Below, piece by piece: positions 61,844-64,000 of a stretch of 64,000 bases of DNA. The notes beneath the pieces are model-generated. The model made no database searches, was not told the origin of the DNA, and saw nothing but the letters and a program-made list of their open reading frames with translations. Every line of letters begins with the position of its first letter. Position 1 is the first letter of the stretch. The stretch lies in assembly GCF_000203935.1 (NCBI RefSeq), contig NC_008577.1:4712001-4776000 (forward strand), written 5' to 3'. A program made the translations under genes and the position numbers. Source of the stretch: Shewanella sp. ANA-3 (GTDB taxonomy: Bacteria; Pseudomonadota; Gammaproteobacteria; Enterobacterales; Shewanellaceae).

Positions 61844-62813
61844 GCGCACTAAACCGCTGCCGAAACGCACTCGGTGTTAAACCGGTAATACGGGTAAATG
61901 CTTTGCGACAGGCGCTCACATCCTCATAGCCAACTTGGTGCGCTATGGTCTCGAAATTCAGTGGACTATTTTCGAGTAAGTCACAGGCCTTTTGGATCCT
62001 GAGTTTTTGCAGGTATTCATTAGGCTTATGCCCTGTCGCTTTCACAAAACGTCGCAAAAAAGTTCGCTCGCCCATACAGCACAGCTGCGCCAAAGCCGCA
62101 ACACTCGTCGGCTGACCATAGTCGGTTTGTAGGCGATGTTGCAGATTTAAAATAACTGTATCCCCATGGTCTCGCTTAGGTAAAAACTGTTGGTAATAAC
62201 GCTGTTCACGCCCGCCAGTGTCGATAACAAGGTACTTACCCAGCTGGCGCATGACTTTCACATGGCAAAACTGCGCCACTAACTCTAGCCCCAAGTCGAG
62301 CCAAGACATCATGCCAGCAGCTGTGATGATATCTCCCTCGTTGACCATGATTTTCTCGATATCGAGTTTTACCTGCGGATATTGAGTCTCAAATGTTTCC
62401 ACCAATCCCCAATGGGTTGTCGCCCTGCGACCATCGAGTAAACCCGCGGCGGCCAGCACAAATGCTCCTGCACAGGCGGAGCAGAGGATAGCGCCTTGGG
62501 CATGTTGCTGCTGTAACCATAAGTGCAATGAAGGTGCCGCGTTGAAGTAAGACTCAGTTTCTATGCTCGGCGGGATAATCACTAACTGATAACACTCTTC
62601 GAGACTCATCTCCTCTAGGGATAACCGAGTCACTGCAAAACTGCTTGAGCTTAGGGAATTATTTTCGTCAGCTAACATCAGCTTGTTAGCCACCAGCAAC
62701 ATCTCTTCTAAACCAAATACGGCCGAAGTTAAGCAACCGGGTATGGCTAATATCGCCACTTTTAATGGAGATGGTTCGGCAAAATTTGTCAATTTAAGCA
62801 CCATAGATGTCAT
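61800..62813 (-). CDS. GlxA-type AraC-family regulator
   Basis: A 337-aa regulator. The N-terminal DJ-1/PfpI-like domain (~10-185; the nucleophile elbow ILCSACAGAFVLAAAGLLDG) and the C-terminal AraC DNA-binding domain (two HTHs: VAALAQLCCMGERTFLRRFV and NFETIAHQVGYEDVSACRKA) define the GlxA/FtrA group, which responds to metabolites such as glyoxal or quaternary amines. ATG at 62813 has AAGAG upstream; GTG at 62822 or ATG at 62804 are alternatives. It is divergent from an isochorismatase-family hydrolase, its likely target. Its 3' end overlaps DUF1145 by 44 bases. Confidence 0.88.
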   Translation of the reverse strand: MTSMVLKLTNFAEPSPLKVAILAIPGCLTSAVFGLEEMLLVANKLMLADENNSLSSSSFAVTRLSLEEMSLEECYQLVIIPPSIETESYFNAAPSLHLWLQQQHAQGAILCSACAGAFVLAAAGLLDGRRATTHWGLVETFETQYPQVKLDIEKIMVNEGDIITAAGMMSWLDLGLELVAQFCHVKVMRQLGKYLVIDTGGREQRYYQQFLPKRDHGDTVILNLQHRLQTDYGQPTSVAALAQLCCMGERTFLRRFVKATGHKPNEYLQKLRIQKACDLLENSPLNFETIAHQVGYEDVSACRKAFTRITGLTPSAFRQRFSALTPAPTPVDDSSIN

Positions 62814-62897
62814 TTCTGCCACTCTTAATGGGCATGAATCTACCGCAAACTCTCCTTCGAAGACATCTTTTGCAAGAGAAAACGAATAGGAGAAATT

Positions 62898-63434
62898 ATG
62901 TCGAGCTTAAGCAAAATCCCAGCGAACAGCGCCTTAGTGATTATTGATGTGCAGAATGACTACTTTGCCCATGGGGCTTACCCACAATGGCAAGTCGATG
63001 AGGCATTAGCGCGCACGTTGCACTCAGTGCAGCGTGCCAAACAACAGGCGATACCTATTATTCTCGTGCAGCATATCGCCGATACGACTCAGGGTGAGGT
63101 GCCCTTTTTTAACCCAAACACCCAAGGGGTTGAAATCCATCCTGGGCTTTTAGCAGAGCTCCCCAATGCCCCAATTGTGATAAAGCAATTTGCCGACAGT
63201 TTTGATGGCACAGAACTGGCCAATCTACTCCAAGATATGCAGGTCAAGCATTTACTGTTATGTGGCATCATGACGCAAAACTGCGTGACCCATACGGCGC
63301 TATCGCCCGCGGCACAAGCATACTCAGTACAAGTGATTGCCGATGCCTGCACTGCTCCCACGCAAATGGTGCATCACATTTCGCTAAGCGCCTTGTCCCG
63401 CAGAGTGGCATTAATCAATAGCCAAGACTTATAA
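62898..63434 (+). CDS. Isochorismatase-family cysteine hydrolase
   Basis: A 178-aa hydrolase. The catalytic triad is readable: Asp17 in VIIDVQNDYF, Lys96 in VIKQFADSF and Cys129 in GIMTQNCVTHT. This family includes nicotinamidases, isochorismatases and small amidases; no metal-site motif settles it. AGGAG precedes the ATG. It is divergent from a GlxA-type regulator, which often controls such hydrolases. Confidence 0.87.
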   Translation: MSSLSKIPANSALVIIDVQNDYFAHGAYPQWQVDEALARTLHSVQRAKQQAIPIILVQHIADTTQGEVPFFNPNTQGVEIHPGLLAELPNAPIVIKQFADSFDGTELANLLQDMQVKHLLLCGIMTQNCVTHTALSPAAQAYSVQVIADACTAPTQMVHHISLSALSRRVALINSQDL

Positions 63435-63445
63435 GGCCAGATAGC

Positions 63446-63471
63446 AAAAAGCCCTCTTTCGAGGGCTTTTT
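63446..63471. terminator. Bidirectional terminator, hydrolase / cymA
   Basis: AAAAAGCCCTC (63446-63456), TTTC loop, GAGGGCTTTTT (63461-63471). It separates converging genes. Confidence 0.92.
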
Positions 63472-63503
63472 ATTTGAATATCACGCTATTGAAGCGCTAA
63501 ACC

Positions 63504-64000
63504 TTATCCTTTTGGATAGGGGTGAGCGACACCTTTGTGACAATCCACACAGGTCTTTCTCGCTTCAGGATCTTTCTTGAAGTTGTTGCTGTGCATTCTC
63601 ACAGCCATTGGCTTCATAGTGTCTGGCTGGTTCTCGTAAATACGAGTATGGCAGTGTTGGCAGTTTGCAGAGTCATTACCACGGAAGTAAGCCAATGCTT
63701 TGTCTGCTTGCTCTTTGCGGTTTTCGTCTAACCAAGCTTGAGTGTTAAAGCCATCGATCGTTAAGAAACCGTATAAGTCTTTAGATACGATGATTTTCTT
63801 AATCAAGTAATCCACTGGACCGTGTGGTAAGTGGCAGTCTTGACACTGTACTGTCACACCCGCACGACCACCGCCGTGGGCAGAAGCTAACACTTCATCT
63901 TTCAATGAGTGGTTGCTATGGCAGCTCATACAGAATGCGTCTTCGCTTGTCGCATGTAAGGTTTGTTGGGTTGCAAAATAGCCGACAACACCGATAACAA
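63504..64000 (-). CDS. cymA: Tetraheme menaquinol dehydrogenase CymA (truncated by the window)
   Basis: 164 residues are visible; the N-terminus lies beyond the window (NapC/NirT-family CymA is about 187 aa). The visible sequence starts in a membrane helix (VIGVVGYFATQQ) and continues through four CxxCH motifs (CMSCH, CQDCH, CQHCH, CVDCH) to a C-terminal GVAHPYPKG. This matches Shewanella CymA closely. CymA is an inner-membrane anchored, periplasmic quinol oxidase that feeds electrons to many terminal reductases (fumarate, nitrate/nitrite, DMSO, metals), and it is the hub of Shewanella anaerobic respiration. The promoter is not in the window. Confidence 0.95.
   Translation of the reverse strand, partial: VIGVVGYFATQQTLHATSEDAFCMSCHSNHSLKDEVLASAHGGGRAGVTVQCQDCHLPHGPVDYLIKKIIVSKDLYGFLTIDGFNTQAWLDENRKEQADKALAYFRGNDSANCQHCHTRIYENQPDTMKPMAVRMHSNNFKKDPEARKTCVDCHKGVAHPYPKG

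Overview
The window is a chromosomal segment of a Shewanella, close to the S. oneidensis / Shewanella sp. MR-4, MR-7, ANA-3 group. The protein entering from the right edge reads as the tetraheme quinol dehydrogenase CymA. The left edge carries fdhB and fdhC of a formate dehydrogenase, and the genes between follow a gene order typical of that genus. No rRNA, tRNA or CRISPR array was seen. Protein calls come from reading motifs; no database search was run.

Layout. 0-1.7 kb: fdhB-fdhC, the Fe-S and cytochrome b subunits of formate dehydrogenase. 1.7-15.9 kb: iron and sensing genes. These are a TonB-dependent receptor with a Fur-box-like site, a chemoreceptor, a BASS-type transporter, a HemN-like radical SAM protein, a DUF4424 protein, an irgA-like receptor divergent from an irgB-like LysR gene with a Fur box between them, a patatin-like protein, and a LysR gene coupled to an EamA exporter. 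16.1-20.1 kb: trmL, then an accessory island. The island holds tandem structured repeats, strong palindromes, a 627-aa AT-rich gene of unknown function and a small lipoprotein gene. An attC-like hairpin lies between the two genes, so they look like integron-type cassettes. 20.1-27.4 kb: exported peptidases (S9, two M16, M20).

27.4-49.6 kb: a WYL-type regulator with a perfect palindrome at its promoter, directly followed by a second, complete FtsZ-like gene. Then come a methyltransferase, a PAS-GGDEF-EAL protein, a DTW protein, an MFS pump with a divergent LysR gene, a Cache chemoreceptor, a Sel1 protein, several membrane or exported proteins, an HDOD protein, an orphan TonB, a YjeH-like permease divergent from an AsnC/Lrp gene, and an nrfBCD-like set without nrfA. 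50.0-64.0 kb: mostly core genes. These are a LysR gene, menD-menH-menC-menE (menaquinone), rpoH, ftsX-ftsE-ftsY, rsmD, a DUF1145 gene, a GlxA-type AraC regulator divergent from an isochorismatase-like hydrolase, and cymA.

How they work together. fdhBC feeds formate electrons to the quinone pool, menDHCE makes menaquinone, and CymA and the NrfBCD-like set oxidise menaquinol into periplasmic cytochromes, so several parts of the anaerobic respiratory chain lie in one 64-kb stretch. The two TonB-dependent receptors and the TonB protein point to iron uptake under Fur. The strongest candidates for something undescribed are the WYL/FtsZ-paralog pair (27.6-29.9 kb) and the cassette-like island with its 627-aa membrane-anchored protein (16.6-20.0 kb).
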